A program made the translations under genes and the position numbers. Shown piece by piece: positions 32,315-41,640 of a stretch of 64,000 nt of DNA (positions are counted from its first letter, which is position 1; each line of letters begins with the position of its first letter). Source of the DNA: Agromyces mariniharenae (GTDB lineage Bacteria > Actinomycetota > Actinomycetes > Actinomycetales > Microbacteriaceae); the NCBI RefSeq assembly GCF_008122505.1, contig NZ_VSSB01000001.1:666891-730890 (forward strand), given 5' to 3'. Below the pieces are notes generated by a model. The model saw only the letters and a list, made by a program, of their open reading frames with translations. It searched no databases and had not been told where the DNA came from.

Positions 32315-32368
32315 TGTTCGGAGTGCCCTCGATCGCAACCGGGTGACCGTGAACGCGCTTCGTGCCCG

Positions 32369-33496
32369 CTAGATCGCGTCCTGACGCGGGAAGATCACCT
32401 TCTCGACGATGATGATGAGCGACGCCGCCACCGGGATCGCGACAAGCGCGCCGAGCACGCCGCCGAGCGTGCCGCCCGCCACCGCGGCGATCACGACCAG
32501 GGCGCCCGGCACGGCCACCGCGCGGTTCATGATGCGCGGGCTCAGCACGTAGGCCTCGACCTGCATGTAGATCAGGTAGTAGATGCCCGCGGCGATCGCG
32601 GTCGCCGGCGACGCCGTGAGGCAGACGAGCGTGATGATGATCGCGCCCGTCAGCGTGCCGACGAGCGGCACGAGGGAGGCGAGGAAGGCGATGAACGCGA
32701 GCAGGATCGGGAAGGGCGCGCCGATGATCGACAGGAACACGAGGCTCAGGATGCCGTTGATCGAGGCGAGGCTCACCTGGCCGATGACGTAGCGGCCGAC
32801 CGAGCCCGTGACCTCCTCGGCCACCGACCGGAACTGCGTGCGGTGGCTCGCGGGCACGAACCGGGCTGCGTAGCGCTTCATGGCCTCGAGCGAGGCGAGG
32901 AAGTAGAGCATGAGGATCAGCACGATCACCGCGCCGGTGAGGCCGCCGGCGATGCCCGCTCCGACCGCGAGGATGCCGCCGGTCAGCGCACCGAGGTTGG
33001 CGGGGTCGCCGAGCCAGTCCACCGCCGAGTCGATCGCCGCGTCGAGGCTCAGGCCCTCGCCGCCGATGGACGCGATCCAGGCGACGAAGTCGCTGTTCTG
33101 CACGCCCTCGACGATCGAGTCCCAGTCGTCGATGATCCTCGTGGTCTGCTCGACGACGATCGGCACGATGGTGGCGATGAGGGCGACGAAGACGCCGATC
33201 ACGACGACGAACACGAGGAGGATCGCGAGCCAGCGCGGCACGTCGTGCCGCTGCAGCCAGCTCACGACCGGGTCGAGGCCGAGGGCCAGGAACAGCGCCA
33301 GCGCGACGTAGAGGATGACGGTGCCGAGCTGGCCGACGATGCCGCCGAGCAGGAGCGCGAGCAGCACGCCGATCGCGCCGACGAAGCCGATGCGGAACGC
33401 GTGGATCTTCACCTCGGGCGCGTGCGTCTCGGCATCCGACGTGATCTCGGCCACGGGCGGCGGATCGACGACCGGTGCCTGCCTGCGTCTCCACAT
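32369..33496 (-). CDS. AI-2E family (PerM/TqsA-like) membrane protein
   Basis: 375 residues with a 30-residue cytoplasmic start and the family pattern: two early helices (FVGAIGVLLALLLGGIV; VILYVALALFLALGLDPVVSWL), a paired helix with a following soluble segment (VEQTTRIIDDWDSIVEGVQ), then five or six helices ending AVPGALVVIAAVAGGTLGGVLGALVAIPVAASLIIIVEKV. The glycine-rich ending is diagnostic. Family members include AI-2 exporters and Na+/H+ antiporters; the role here is open. Neighbours are not obviously related. Confidence 0.88.
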   Translation of the reverse strand: MWRRRQAPVVDPPPVAEITSDAETHAPEVKIHAFRIGFVGAIGVLLALLLGGIVGQLGTVILYVALALFLALGLDPVVSWLQRHDVPRWLAILLVFVVVIGVFVALIATIVPIVVEQTTRIIDDWDSIVEGVQNSDFVAWIASIGGEGLSLDAAIDSAVDWLGDPANLGALTGGILAVGAGIAGGLTGAVIVLILMLYFLASLEAMKRYAARFVPASHRTQFRSVAEEVTGSVGRYVIGQVSLASINGILSLVFLSIIGAPFPILLAFIAFLASLVPLVGTLTGAIIITLVCLTASPATAIAAGIYYLIYMQVEAYVLSPRIMNRAVAVPGALVVIAAVAGGTLGGVLGALVAIPVAASLIIIVEKVIFPRQDAI

Positions 33497-33554
33497 GCGA
33501 GTGACGCTACGCGCTCGGGCCGCGGGCGGCTGGCGCCGCGCCGGTGTGGCGGGC

Positions 33555-34568
33555 TCAGAGCGCGCCGGCACCGAGCACGGCTCCGACGACCGCGACGACG
33601 AGCACCACGGCCCCGCCGACGACCGAGCTCGCGAGCACCGCGGTGCGCGCCGCGGTCGAGCGGCCCGCACCGACGACTCGACGCCCGCGCTCGTGCTTGC
33701 CGCGCCCCTCGATGATCATCGAACGGATGATGTCGCGCAGGGTCGCCGCGACGTCGTGCGCCGTGGGCCGCTTCGCCGGGTCGTCGTGGGTCATGGCCCG
33801 CAGCAGTTCGCGCCAGTCCTCCGGCACCTCGTCGGGGATCGCCGGCGGCCGGTGCAGCCGGGCGAGCGCGGCCTCGATCGCGGTGCCGGTGTACTCGCGT
33901 TCGCCCCGCAGCGCCTCGAGGAGCACGAGCCCGAGCGAGTAGACGTCGCTCGGGGTGCCGACCTCGTCCCCGCGCGCCTGCTCGGGCGAGATGTAGGCGG
34001 CAGTGCCCATGATGGCGCCGTCGCTCGTGAGGCGGGATCCGTCGACGAACTGCGCGACGCCGAAGTCCGCGAGCTTCGCGAGCAGGGTGTAGCCGAGTGC
34101 GGGCGTCTCGTCGAGCAGCACGTTCTCGGGCTTGACGTCGCGGTGCACGATCGACCGCGCGTGCACGTAGCTCAGCGCATCGGCCAGCTGCGAGCCGATG
34201 TCGGCCACCTGCCGCGGCTTCATGGGCGCCTTGGCCAGGCGATGCGCGAGCGAACGGCCCTCGACGAGCTCCATCACGAGGTAGCGACGCGGGTGCCCGT
34301 CGTGCAGGAGCGTCCCGGCGTCGAACACGCCGACGAGCCCCGGATGGTTCAGCGTGCCGAGCAGGTGGATCTCGCGCTCCCGCCGCTGCTGGTCGGCGAT
34401 CGTGTCCTCGTCGTCGCGGAACACCTTGATCGCGACATCGCGACCGAGCTCGGTGTCGCGCGCGCGGTACACGTCGGCCATGCCGCCCGAGCCCAGGTGC
34501 TCGAGGAAGTCGTAGCGGAGCCGCGATGGGGAGGCGGTCGCCGGGTCGGCGGGTTGCGGGTCGATCAT
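33555..34568 (-). CDS. PknB-type Ser/Thr protein kinase with C-terminal membrane helix
   Basis: 337 residues. Kinase domain at about 20-280: glycine loop LGSGGMADVYRA, ATP-anchoring Lys in VAIKVF, catalytic loop IVHRDVKPEN, DFG in LADFGVAQF, activation segment GTAAYISPEQARG, and APE-region SDVYSLGLVLLE. A basic juxtamembrane stretch (GKHERGRRVVGAGR) and one helix (about 312-334) end the protein; there is no extracellular sensor such as PASTA repeats. It is an inside-facing membrane kinase with unknown trigger. Divergent from the DHA2 efflux gene. Confidence 0.92.
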   Translation of the reverse strand: MIDPQPADPATASPSRLRYDFLEHLGSGGMADVYRARDTELGRDVAIKVFRDDEDTIADQQRREREIHLLGTLNHPGLVGVFDAGTLLHDGHPRRYLVMELVEGRSLAHRLAKAPMKPRQVADIGSQLADALSYVHARSIVHRDVKPENVLLDETPALGYTLLAKLADFGVAQFVDGSRLTSDGAIMGTAAYISPEQARGDEVGTPSDVYSLGLVLLEALRGEREYTGTAIEAALARLHRPPAIPDEVPEDWRELLRAMTHDDPAKRPTAHDVAATLRDIIRSMIIEGRGKHERGRRVVGAGRSTAARTAVLASSVVGGAVVLVVAVVGAVLGAGAL

Positions 34569-34746
34569 GGTCGGCTCCTGGTCGTACGTCGTATCGGGTG
34601 GCGCACCACACTGGTCATCCATGCGTACCAGCCAGTCTGTCCGAACCGGGCCTCGAGCGGATCCCATTGACACGGGGGCCATGACGTGCATGCATTCCTG
34701 CGCATCGGATGCCGCGAAAGCGGGAATGGATCCCGATCCGACGCGT

Positions 34747-34761
34747 TGCACCTGTGGTGCA
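34747..34761. promoter_or_regulatory. inverted repeat upstream of the efflux gene
   Basis: TGCACCTGTGGTGCA, 6-bp arms with a 3-base centre, 50 bases before the GTG at 34811. It may be a repressor site for the efflux pump; no regulator gene lies next to it. Confidence 0.45.
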
Positions 34762-34810
34762 GGGTGCTTCGCCGCGCCCGCGCAAGGCGACCACGGCGAC
34801 GAGGAGGAAC

Positions 34811-36262
34811 GTGACCGAGCAGACCGCCGTGGGATTCCGCTCCGAGCGCGGACCGGTGCTCATCGCCCTGATGCTGTGCACCGGGCTCGTGGCGATCGAG
34901 GCGACGATCCTCGCGACGGCGGTGCCGTCGATCGTGGCCGACATCGGCGGCTTCGCGCAGTTCCCGTGGCTGTTCTCGATCTACCTGCTGGCCCAGGCCG
35001 TCTCGGTGCCGGTCTACGCCAAGCTCGCCGACACGGTCGGCCGCAAGCCCATCATCCTGGTCGGCATCGGCACGTTCCTCGTCGGCTCGATCCTCGCGGG
35101 CTTCGCCTGGGACATGACCTCGCTCATCGTGTTCCGCGCGATCCAAGGCCTCGGCGCCGGTGCCGTGCTCCCGGTGTCGATCACCATCACCGGCGACATC
35201 TACACCGTGCGCGAGCGGGCCCGGGTCCAGGGCTACATCGCGAGCGTGTGGGCCGCGTCATCCGTCATCGGGCCCTCGCTCGGCGGGATCTTCGCCGAGT
35301 TCCTCTCGTGGCGCTGGATCTTCTTCGTCAACATCCCGCTGAGCATCCTCGCGGCGTGGATGCTCATCAGGAACTACCACGAGACCGTCGAGCGCAAGAA
35401 GCACCGCATCGACATCGCGGGCGCGGCCGTGCTCACCGTCGGGCTCACGCTGCTGATCCTCGCGGTGCTCGAGGGCGGCCAGGCCTGGGCGTGGAACTCG
35501 TGGCAGAGCATCGGCGCGTTCGCCGTCGCGGCGCTGCTGCTCGTCGCGTTCGTGCTCATCGAGCGGCGGGCCGCAGAGCCGGTGCTGCCGCTCTGGGTGT
35601 TCTCCCGGCGGCTCATCGTCACGACCTCCCTGATGTCGTTCGGCGTCGGCGCCGTGCTCATCGGCCTGACCTCGTACGTGCCGACGTTCCTCGAGGTGTC
35701 AGCCGGTGCCACGCCGATCGTCTCGGGCCTGGCGGTCGCCGCCCTCACGCTCGGCTGGCCGATCTCGGCGTCGCAGTCGGGGCGCCTGTTCCTGCGGATC
35801 GGCTTCCGCAACACCGCGTTCGTCGGGCTCGGCATCGCCGTGCTCGGCACCACCGGACTCGTCGCGGCGACGTTCGTCCCGAACCCGGTCACCGCCGCGA
35901 TCGCCTGCTTCGTCGTCGGCCTCGGGCTGGGGCTCGTGGCCTCGCCGACGCTCATCGCCGCGCAGTCGTCGGTGCCGTGGTCGGAGCGCGGCGTCGTCAC
36001 GGGCGCGAACATGTTCCTGCGCTCGATGGGCAGCGCCGTGGGCGTCGCGATCTTCGGGGCCGTCGCCAACGCGATGATCGACGCCTCGGGGCTCGGCGCG
36101 CACTCCGCAGCCGCGATCCAGGGGGCCTCGGCCGCGGTGTTCATCGGCGTGGCGATCGCGGCGGTGGCGACGATCGCCGGCGCCGTCGCGATGCCACGCG
36201 CCCACGTCGACGACATCGAGCACCGCCCGGCGGAGGCGGAAGCGGCCCCGGTCGTCGAGTAG
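34811..36262 (+). CDS. MFS drug efflux protein, DHA2 (EmrB/QacA) type
   Basis: 483 residues, 14-helix MFS. Motifs: VAIEATILATAVPSIVADIGG (motif D1), KLADTVGRKPIILVG (motif A), IQGLGAGAVLPVSITITGDIY (motif B), VIGPSLGGIFAEFLSWRWIFFVNIPL (motif C). Exports hydrophobic cations or drugs with protons. The GTG at 34811 follows GAGGAGGAAC; a longer frame from 34709 has no such site. The C-terminus APVVE-stop is made by GTCGTCGAGTAGCGCC, another half copy of the extragenic repeat seen at 18597. Confidence 0.92.
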   Translation: MTEQTAVGFRSERGPVLIALMLCTGLVAIEATILATAVPSIVADIGGFAQFPWLFSIYLLAQAVSVPVYAKLADTVGRKPIILVGIGTFLVGSILAGFAWDMTSLIVFRAIQGLGAGAVLPVSITITGDIYTVRERARVQGYIASVWAASSVIGPSLGGIFAEFLSWRWIFFVNIPLSILAAWMLIRNYHETVERKKHRIDIAGAAVLTVGLTLLILAVLEGGQAWAWNSWQSIGAFAVAALLLVAFVLIERRAAEPVLPLWVFSRRLIVTTSLMSFGVGAVLIGLTSYVPTFLEVSAGATPIVSGLAVAALTLGWPISASQSGRLFLRIGFRNTAFVGLGIAVLGTTGLVAATFVPNPVTAAIACFVVGLGLGLVASPTLIAAQSSVPWSERGVVTGANMFLRSMGSAVGVAIFGAVANAMIDASGLGAHSAAAIQGASAAVFIGVAIAAVATIAGAVAMPRAHVDDIEHRPAEAEAAPVVE

Positions 36263-36283
36263 CGCCGACCGGCCCACCCCGCG

Positions 36284-37723
36284 TCACGGCAGCCCCGCCG
36301 GCCCGATCACCTCGTGCTCGAAGGTGCGCATCCAGCGCTGCCCCGTCGCGCGGTACTCGGCGTGCGTCGAGAACCGGTACAGGTACGCGTGCGCCCGCAC
36401 CCACGTCGGCGGCTCGCCGTCGAACGGGTCGTGGCGCAGCAGGCGCAGCGTCGCGGCATCCGCCTGCAGCAGCCGCAGCAGGAACACCTCGAACCACGGC
36501 TCCCACATGCGCCCGAGCGGCAGGAACCACATGAGCCAGTCGAGCCGCAGGTGGTACGGCGCGAACTGCCGCGGGATGCGCCGCAGGTCGCCGGGCTTGC
36601 CCTTGAAGCCGTACTCGCGCCACTCCGAGTCGTCGTCGGGGTACTCGTCGAGCGTGCCCTCGACCACGATCTCGATGCGGCGCTTCGTCACGGTGCCGAA
36701 CGCGCCGTACGCGTTCACGAGCATCCAGCGGTTGAAGCTCGCGTTCATCAACTGCCGCCGCGAGAGCAGGTTCCTGATCGGCCACCAACTCAGCACGAGG
36801 AGGAGCACCGTCACCGCGGCGACGATGGCGAACCACCAGACCGGCGTCGTCGCGGCATCCGTGCCCAGGTCGGCGGGGATGGCCGGGATGAGCCAGTGCC
36901 AGGCCGAGTCGGTGACGGCGGATGCCGCGAGCACGACCGTGATCCAGTTGAGCCAGGCGAAGTTGCCCGTGACGATGAGCCAGAGCTGGGTGAGGATGAC
37001 GATCGTCGCCGCGATCGAGCCGACCGGCCCCGGGACGAACAGCAGGAACGGCACGACGAGCTGCGCGAAGTGGTTGCCGACCACCTCGCCGCGGTGGAAC
37101 CACTTCGGCAGCAGGTGCGCCTGCCGGCTCACGGGGTTGGGCATCGGCTGCGTCTCATGGTGGTACATGAGCGCAGTGAGGTCACGCCATTCGCGCCCGC
37201 CGCGGATCTTGATCATGCCCGCGCCGAACTCGAGCCGGAACACGAGCCACCACACGAGCACGATGATCGTGATGGGCGGCGGCTGGTCGTTCGACCCCAG
37301 GAACGCGATGGTGAACAGCGCCTCGCAGAGCAGCATCTCCCAGCCGAAGCCGTAGAACGTCTGGCCGACGTTCACGATCGAGAGGTAGAGGATCCACAGC
37401 GCGAGGAACACGAGCATCGGCACGAACGGCGGGGCGAGCTGCGGCAGCCCCAGCACGACGGATGCCGCGAGCACCATGCCCGTCACCGCGACCGCGACGA
37501 GGCGGCGGTCGGTGTAGCCCCACCGGAACAGCGTCGGCCCGCGCAGCCGCCTGGCGATGCGCAGCAGCTCGGGGACGGGAAGGAGCCCGCCCTCGCCGAG
37601 CAGCGGACGGAACTGGTTCAGCGTCGAGAGGAACGCGACGAATGCGAGCGCGGCCACCCCGCGCTGGAGCACCTGGCGGGCGATCTCGTAGTCGTGCGCG
37701 TCGAACCAGTCGAGCCAGTCCAC
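36284..37723 (-). CDS. lipase maturation factor family membrane protein
   Basis: 479 residues, LMF1-like (lipase maturation factor) family: GVAALAFVAFLSTLNQFRPLLGEGGLLPV at the start, QTFYGFGWEMLLCEALFTIAFLG, LEFGAGMIKIRGGREWRDLTALMYHHETQPMPNPVS (family signature), and FAPYHLRLDWLMWFLPLG near the end. About eight to ten helices. In animals LMF1 folds lipases in the ER; bacterial function is not established. GTG start at 37723. Confidence 0.88.
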   Translation of the reverse strand: MDWLDWFDAHDYEIARQVLQRGVAALAFVAFLSTLNQFRPLLGEGGLLPVPELLRIARRLRGPTLFRWGYTDRRLVAVAVTGMVLAASVVLGLPQLAPPFVPMLVFLALWILYLSIVNVGQTFYGFGWEMLLCEALFTIAFLGSNDQPPPITIIVLVWWLVFRLEFGAGMIKIRGGREWRDLTALMYHHETQPMPNPVSRQAHLLPKWFHRGEVVGNHFAQLVVPFLLFVPGPVGSIAATIVILTQLWLIVTGNFAWLNWITVVLAASAVTDSAWHWLIPAIPADLGTDAATTPVWWFAIVAAVTVLLLVLSWWPIRNLLSRRQLMNASFNRWMLVNAYGAFGTVTKRRIEIVVEGTLDEYPDDDSEWREYGFKGKPGDLRRIPRQFAPYHLRLDWLMWFLPLGRMWEPWFEVFLLRLLQADAATLRLLRHDPFDGEPPTWVRAHAYLYRFSTHAEYRATGQRWMRTFEHEVIGPAGLP

Positions 37724-37763
37724 GTGCTCACGCTACGCCCGGGTCCCACCACCGGCACAGGCC

Positions 37764-39206
37764 TCACTCGATCCCGAACCGCTCCTTGAGCGCGAGCTTC
37801 GCCGCCCACCACCCGTTCATGCCATGCACGGCCGGCCCGGGCGGCGTCGCGCTCGAGCAGAGGTAGACGCCCTCGAGCGGCGTGCGCCACGGCTTCGTCG
37901 ACACGACCGGTCGCTTCACGAACTGCCGCATCGAGAGCTCGCCGGCGTAGATGTCGCCGCCGACGTAGTTGGCGTTCTGCGCGCCGATCTCGACGGCGGT
38001 GCGCGAGGCCGACGCGAGCACGAGGTCGCGGAATCCGGGCGCGAACCGCTCGACCTCGCGCGTGACGAGCTCTGTGGCGTCGAGCGTCGACCCGGCCGGC
38101 ACGTGCGTGTACGCCCACAGCACGTGCTTGCCGGCCGGCGCCCGGCTCGGGTCGACCACGGTCGGCTGCGTCGCGAGCACGTACGGATGCCGCGGCGCGG
38201 CGTCGTCGACGCCGGGTTGGAGCCCGGCCCGCACCGCGTTCTCGGCCGCCGCGATCTCCTCGCGGCTGCCGCCGAGGTGCACCGTGGGCGCGAGCCCCAC
38301 CTCGGCGTTCGCCCACGGCACCGGGCCCTCGAGCGCGAAGTCCACCTTCGCCACGCCGGAGCCGTACCGGTACCTCCGCAGCGCCCGCCGGTACCGACCG
38401 GGGAGCTCAGCACCGAGCAGCAGCTCGGGTGCGGTGTCGAGCAGCACCGCGCGACTGCCCCGCACCTGGTCGAGCGAGCTCACCGGGGCATCCGTGATGA
38501 TGCGGCCCCCGAGCGAGATGAGCTCGTTTGCGAGCGTGTCGGCGATCTGCTGCGAGCCGCCCTTGGGGAATCCCCAGCCCACCCCGTGGGCGTGCATGGC
38601 GAGCAGCAGCCCGGCGCCCGCGGAGGCGAGCGAGGGCATGCCGCCGGCGGCATGCGCCACCACGCCGGTGAACATGGCGGGCGCGACGTCGCGCGAGAAG
38701 CGGGCGTCCCAGCGACGCGTGCCCTGCTCGAGCGCACGCAGGCCGAACCGCAGGGCCGCGATCGGGTCGCGCGGCAGCTGCAGCAGCTGGGATCCGGTGA
38801 ACGACACCACCCCGCGCTGCCGGGCGAGGAGCGGCGCGATGAGCCGCCGCCACGCCCGCCCGTCGGCGCCGAGCCCGTCGACCGTGCGGTCGAGGTCGCG
38901 CCAGGCGACGCCCGCGCGCCCGCCGTCGAGCGGATGCGCGTAGGAGGCCTCGGGCACGATCCACTCGATCCGGTCGAGCAGCCCGAGCCGTCGGAACACG
39001 GGCGACGCGAGGGCCGCCGGATGCACCGCCGAGCACACGTCGTGCAGGAACCCGGGCAGCGTGAGCCCCGCCGACCGCACGCCGCCGCCCACCGACGATG
39101 CCGCCTCGAAGACGCGGACCGACAGCCCGGCCCGCGCGGCGACCACCGCGGCGACGAGCCCGTTGGGCCCGCTGCCGACGACCGTGACGTCGACGACGTC
39201 GGTCAC
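37764..39206 (-). CDS. FAD-dependent phytoene-desaturase-like oxidoreductase
   Basis: 480 residues. N-terminal FAD-binding GSGPNGLVAAVVAARAG, then RVFEAASSVGGGVRS, and the C-terminal second flavin motif YLCSSATPPGPAVHGMNGWWAAKLAL. The closest group is the NAD(P)/FAD family related to CrtI and PYROXD2. No carotenoid synthesis genes are near, so the substrate is unknown. GTG start at 39206; four bases separate it from the Nudix stop at 39211, so the two are likely co-transcribed. Confidence 0.88.
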   Translation of the reverse strand: MTDVVDVTVVGSGPNGLVAAVVAARAGLSVRVFEAASSVGGGVRSAGLTLPGFLHDVCSAVHPAALASPVFRRLGLLDRIEWIVPEASYAHPLDGGRAGVAWRDLDRTVDGLGADGRAWRRLIAPLLARQRGVVSFTGSQLLQLPRDPIAALRFGLRALEQGTRRWDARFSRDVAPAMFTGVVAHAAGGMPSLASAGAGLLLAMHAHGVGWGFPKGGSQQIADTLANELISLGGRIITDAPVSSLDQVRGSRAVLLDTAPELLLGAELPGRYRRALRRYRYGSGVAKVDFALEGPVPWANAEVGLAPTVHLGGSREEIAAAENAVRAGLQPGVDDAAPRHPYVLATQPTVVDPSRAPAGKHVLWAYTHVPAGSTLDATELVTREVERFAPGFRDLVLASASRTAVEIGAQNANYVGGDIYAGELSMRQFVKRPVVSTKPWRTPLEGVYLCSSATPPGPAVHGMNGWWAAKLALKERFGIE

Positions 39207-39210
39207 GAGT

Positions 39211-39951
39211 TCAGAACCCGGCTCCCATGGTGTTCGTGTAGATCCACGGCAGGCGGTCCATCACGAGCCGGTGCTGGGTGCCCTCCGCGTCTGGGCCCTC
39301 GTCGGGTACCGCCGGGTCGTCCTCCTGGAGGCGACGCTCGTCGGCGTACTCGTCGTCCTCCTGCCAGATGATGGTGCGGCCGTCCTCGCTGAACCGGCTG
39401 ACGTAGGGCGTGATCTCGCCCGAGCGCAGCTCGGCGAGCGCCGCGTCGACGGATGCCGCGCGCTGCAGCCCGTGCAGGGTCACCCAGGTCGGCGGCCACA
39501 ACGTCATCGAGCCGGCCGCGTGCCGGTCGAGCGCATCGACGGGCCGGAGCCACTCGACGGACATGACCTCGTCGGGCGCGGGCCGGATCTCCCCCTCGGG
39601 CACGCGCACGGCGAAGAACGTGGTGCGCAGCTGCTTCGGCGAGCCCTTCGGCGGGGTCCAGTGCGAGAACGGCACGAGATCCCAGCGGTCGAGCTCGAGG
39701 CCGATCTCCTCGCGCGTCTCGCGCACGGCTGCGCGGCGGGCGGCGTCCTCGGTGTCGACCGAGCCCCCGAGGGCGTCGGCATCGTCGACGGCGCCTCCCG
39801 GGAACACCCAGGCTCCAGCGAACGAGCCCCGGTCGCGAGGACGTTCCGCCAGGAGCACCTCGAGGCCCCGCTCGCCGTCGCGCAGCAGCACGACGGTTGC
39901 CGCGGCCCCCGGAACCTCGTCGTTCGTCAGGGATTCAAGGTCGCTGTCCAT
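39211..39951 (-). CDS. Nudix hydrolase, NUDT7/19-like
   Basis: 246 residues. Nudix domain at about 15-150 with GAWVFPGGAVDDAD and the helix part RRAAVRETREEIGLEL, which fits R-E-x-x-E-E-x-G; the acidic residue seven before the RE is Asp in place of Glu. The second half is longer than in small Nudix enzymes, as in the NUDT19/CoA-pyrophosphatase-like group. Probably cleaves a nucleotide diphosphate or acyl-CoA; substrate unknown. ATG 39951. Confidence 0.88.
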   Translation of the reverse strand: MDSDLESLTNDEVPGAAATVVLLRDGERGLEVLLAERPRDRGSFAGAWVFPGGAVDDADALGGSVDTEDAARRAAVRETREEIGLELDRWDLVPFSHWTPPKGSPKQLRTTFFAVRVPEGEIRPAPDEVMSVEWLRPVDALDRHAAGSMTLWPPTWVTLHGLQRAASVDAALAELRSGEITPYVSRFSEDGRTIIWQEDDEYADERRLQEDDPAVPDEGPDAEGTQHRLVMDRLPWIYTNTMGAGF

Positions 39952-40103
39952 GACCCCAGACTAGGACGGACCGCCCGGCGGCGCACCGGTCGCACGCCGG
40001 TCACCCGGGTGCATGCGCCCGAGTCGGGGCAGGTCGGTCGCCGGGAAGCGCCGAGCCGCACGCGCCCGGGCGTGTCCGCGGCCGCGCTCGATACACTGCC
40101 GAC

Positions 40104-40913
40104 ATGCACCTGCCACGACTGCGCGGTCCCGACAGCGAGGCGGTGTCGCCGCTCGCGACCCTCGTGCGAGCGCCGAACCCGGGGCCGATGACCCTCGACG
40201 GCACGAACTCCTACGTGCTGCGCCGCCCCGAATCGGCCGGCGTGGTGGTCGTCGACCCCGGCCCGTCGATCGCCGAGCACCTCGAGCACCTCGCGAGCTT
40301 CGGCACGGTCGAGCTCGTGCTGCTCACGCACCACCACCCTGACCACAGCGAGTCGCTCCACGAGTTCGCGCGCCTGGTCGGCGCCCCGGCGCGCGCGATC
40401 GACGCGAAGTACTGCCTCGACGCCGAGCCGATCACCGACGGCGAGCGGCTGCAGGTCGCGGGCATCGAGCTCGAGGTGATCGCCACCCCCGGGCACACGG
40501 CCGACTCCGTGAGCTTCCTCCTGCCCGCCGACGGGGACTGGGGCTCCGTGCTCACGGGCGACACGATCCTGGGCCACGGCACGACGATCATCTCCGACCC
40601 CGATGGCGCACTCGGCCCCTACCTCGAGTCGCTCCGACGGCTGCGCACGATCGGCCAGCGCGCGGGCGGGCCGGTCGCGGTGCTGCCCGGACACGGGCCC
40701 GTGCGGCGCGACCTCGCCTCGATCGCCGACGACTACCTCGCGCACCGCGCCGAGCGGCTCGACCAGATCCGCGACGCGCTGCTCAAGCTCGGTGCCGAGG
40801 CGTCGGTCGCCCAGGTGACCGACCTCGTCTACAGCGACACGGATGCCGCGGTGCGACCCGCCGCGGAGGCATCCGTTCGAGCGCAGCTCGTGTACCTCCG
40901 CGGGCGGGCGTAG
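40104..40913 (+). CDS. metallo-beta-lactamase-fold hydrolase, LACTB2/glyoxalase II-like
   Basis: 269 residues. Metal motif LTHHHPDHSE (H-x-H-x-D-H), second His in ATPGHTADS, Asp in LTGDTILG, last His in LPGHGPVRRD; a C-terminal winged-helix-like region (HRAERLDQIRDALLKLG) is typical of LACTB2-like enzymes. Probably a hydrolase of thioesters or RNA ends. The start at 40104 follows a weak ribosome binding site. Its 3' end and the following bases form an inverted repeat. Confidence 0.9.
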   Translation: MHLPRLRGPDSEAVSPLATLVRAPNPGPMTLDGTNSYVLRRPESAGVVVVDPGPSIAEHLEHLASFGTVELVLLTHHHPDHSESLHEFARLVGAPARAIDAKYCLDAEPITDGERLQVAGIELEVIATPGHTADSVSFLLPADGDWGSVLTGDTILGHGTTIISDPDGALGPYLESLRRLRTIGQRAGGPVAVLPGHGPVRRDLASIADDYLAHRAERLDQIRDALLKLGAEASVAQVTDLVYSDTDAAVRPAAEASVRAQLVYLRGRA

Positions 40914-40927
40914 CACCGCGGCATCCG
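40840..40927. terminator. inverted repeat at the 3' end of the metallo-hydrolase gene
   Basis: CGGATGCCGCGGTG (40840-40853, inside the gene) is the exact complement of CACCGCGGCATCCG (40914-40927, starting at the base after the stop). The arms are 60 bases apart. It lies before the convergent NADP reductase (stop 40965). Confidence 0.45.
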
Positions 40928-40964
40928 TTCGTTCGATGCAGGCTCGCGCCTGCGCGGCTCGCGA

Positions 40965-41540
40965 CTACGCGACGAGCGCGACGCCCGCGTTCCAGCCGAC
41001 CTTCTCCTGCACGGCGAGCGTGAGCTGGAGGAAGCCGACCGACTCGAGCTCGCGAGCGCGGGCGAGCGAGCCCGCGTCGACCGCGTTCACGCCGCCGGCG
41101 CGCACGATGTCGATGAGCGCCTGCTTGGCGAGGTCGTCGTCGCCGGCGACCAGCACGGTGGTGGGCTGCGCGTCGCCGACGGTCTTGGTGGCGAGCGTCG
41201 CGGCGAAGTTCGTGTTGAACGCCTTGAGCACGCGCGACTCGGGGAGCGCCTTGGCGAGCTCGCTCGCGCGCGAGCCGTCGGCCGGCACGACGAGGGAGTC
41301 GAAGGTCTCGAAGTCCAGCGGGTTCGTGATGTCGACCACGACCTTGCCCGCGAGCTCGGCGCCGCGGGCGGCCACGATCTCGTCGAGCGAGGTGTGCGGC
41401 ACGGCGAGCACGACGAGGTCGCCCGTGATGGGCTCGCTCGCGTCGCGTCCGACGAACTCGACGGCGTTGCCGCCGGCCGCCACGATGCCGCCGATGGCGG
41501 TGCCCATGTTGCCGTTGCCGATGATGCTGACGGTGGTCAT
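40965..41540 (-). CDS. NADPH-dependent F420 reductase-like oxidoreductase
   Basis: 191 residues. N-terminal Rossmann motif SIIGNGNMGTAIGG (about 5-18), VVVDITNPLDF and RVLKAFNTNFA, all typical of the F420-dependent NADP reductase fold (Fno-like). At under 200 residues it is the small form, probably reducing NADP, F420 or a flavin. Divergent from a MarR gene with two small palindromes in the 100-base gap, so likely induced by the MarR ligand. Confidence 0.88.
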   Translation of the reverse strand: MTTVSIIGNGNMGTAIGGIVAAGGNAVEFVGRDASEPITGDLVVLAVPHTSLDEIVAARGAELAGKVVVDITNPLDFETFDSLVVPADGSRASELAKALPESRVLKAFNTNFAATLATKTVGDAQPTTVLVAGDDDLAKQALIDIVRAGGVNAVDAGSLARARELESVGFLQLTLAVQEKVGWNAGVALVA

Positions 41541-41573
41541 GTCGTCCTCCCTGCGCCGGTTGGGCGCAATTAC

Positions 41574-41620
41574 TTGTAGGTACAACCAACATCATAGGGC
41601 TAATCAGTTGTCGCGTCAAC
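41574..41620. promoter_or_regulatory. two palindromes between the NADP reductase and MarR genes
   Basis: TTGTAGGTACAA (41574-41585) and GTTGTCGCGTCAAC (41607-41620). The gap is AT-richer than its surroundings, as expected for two overlapping promoters. The second site is close to the operator copies at 55199-55258. Confidence 0.6.
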
Positions 41621-41640
41621 CAATGCGGTAGGATGGAGTC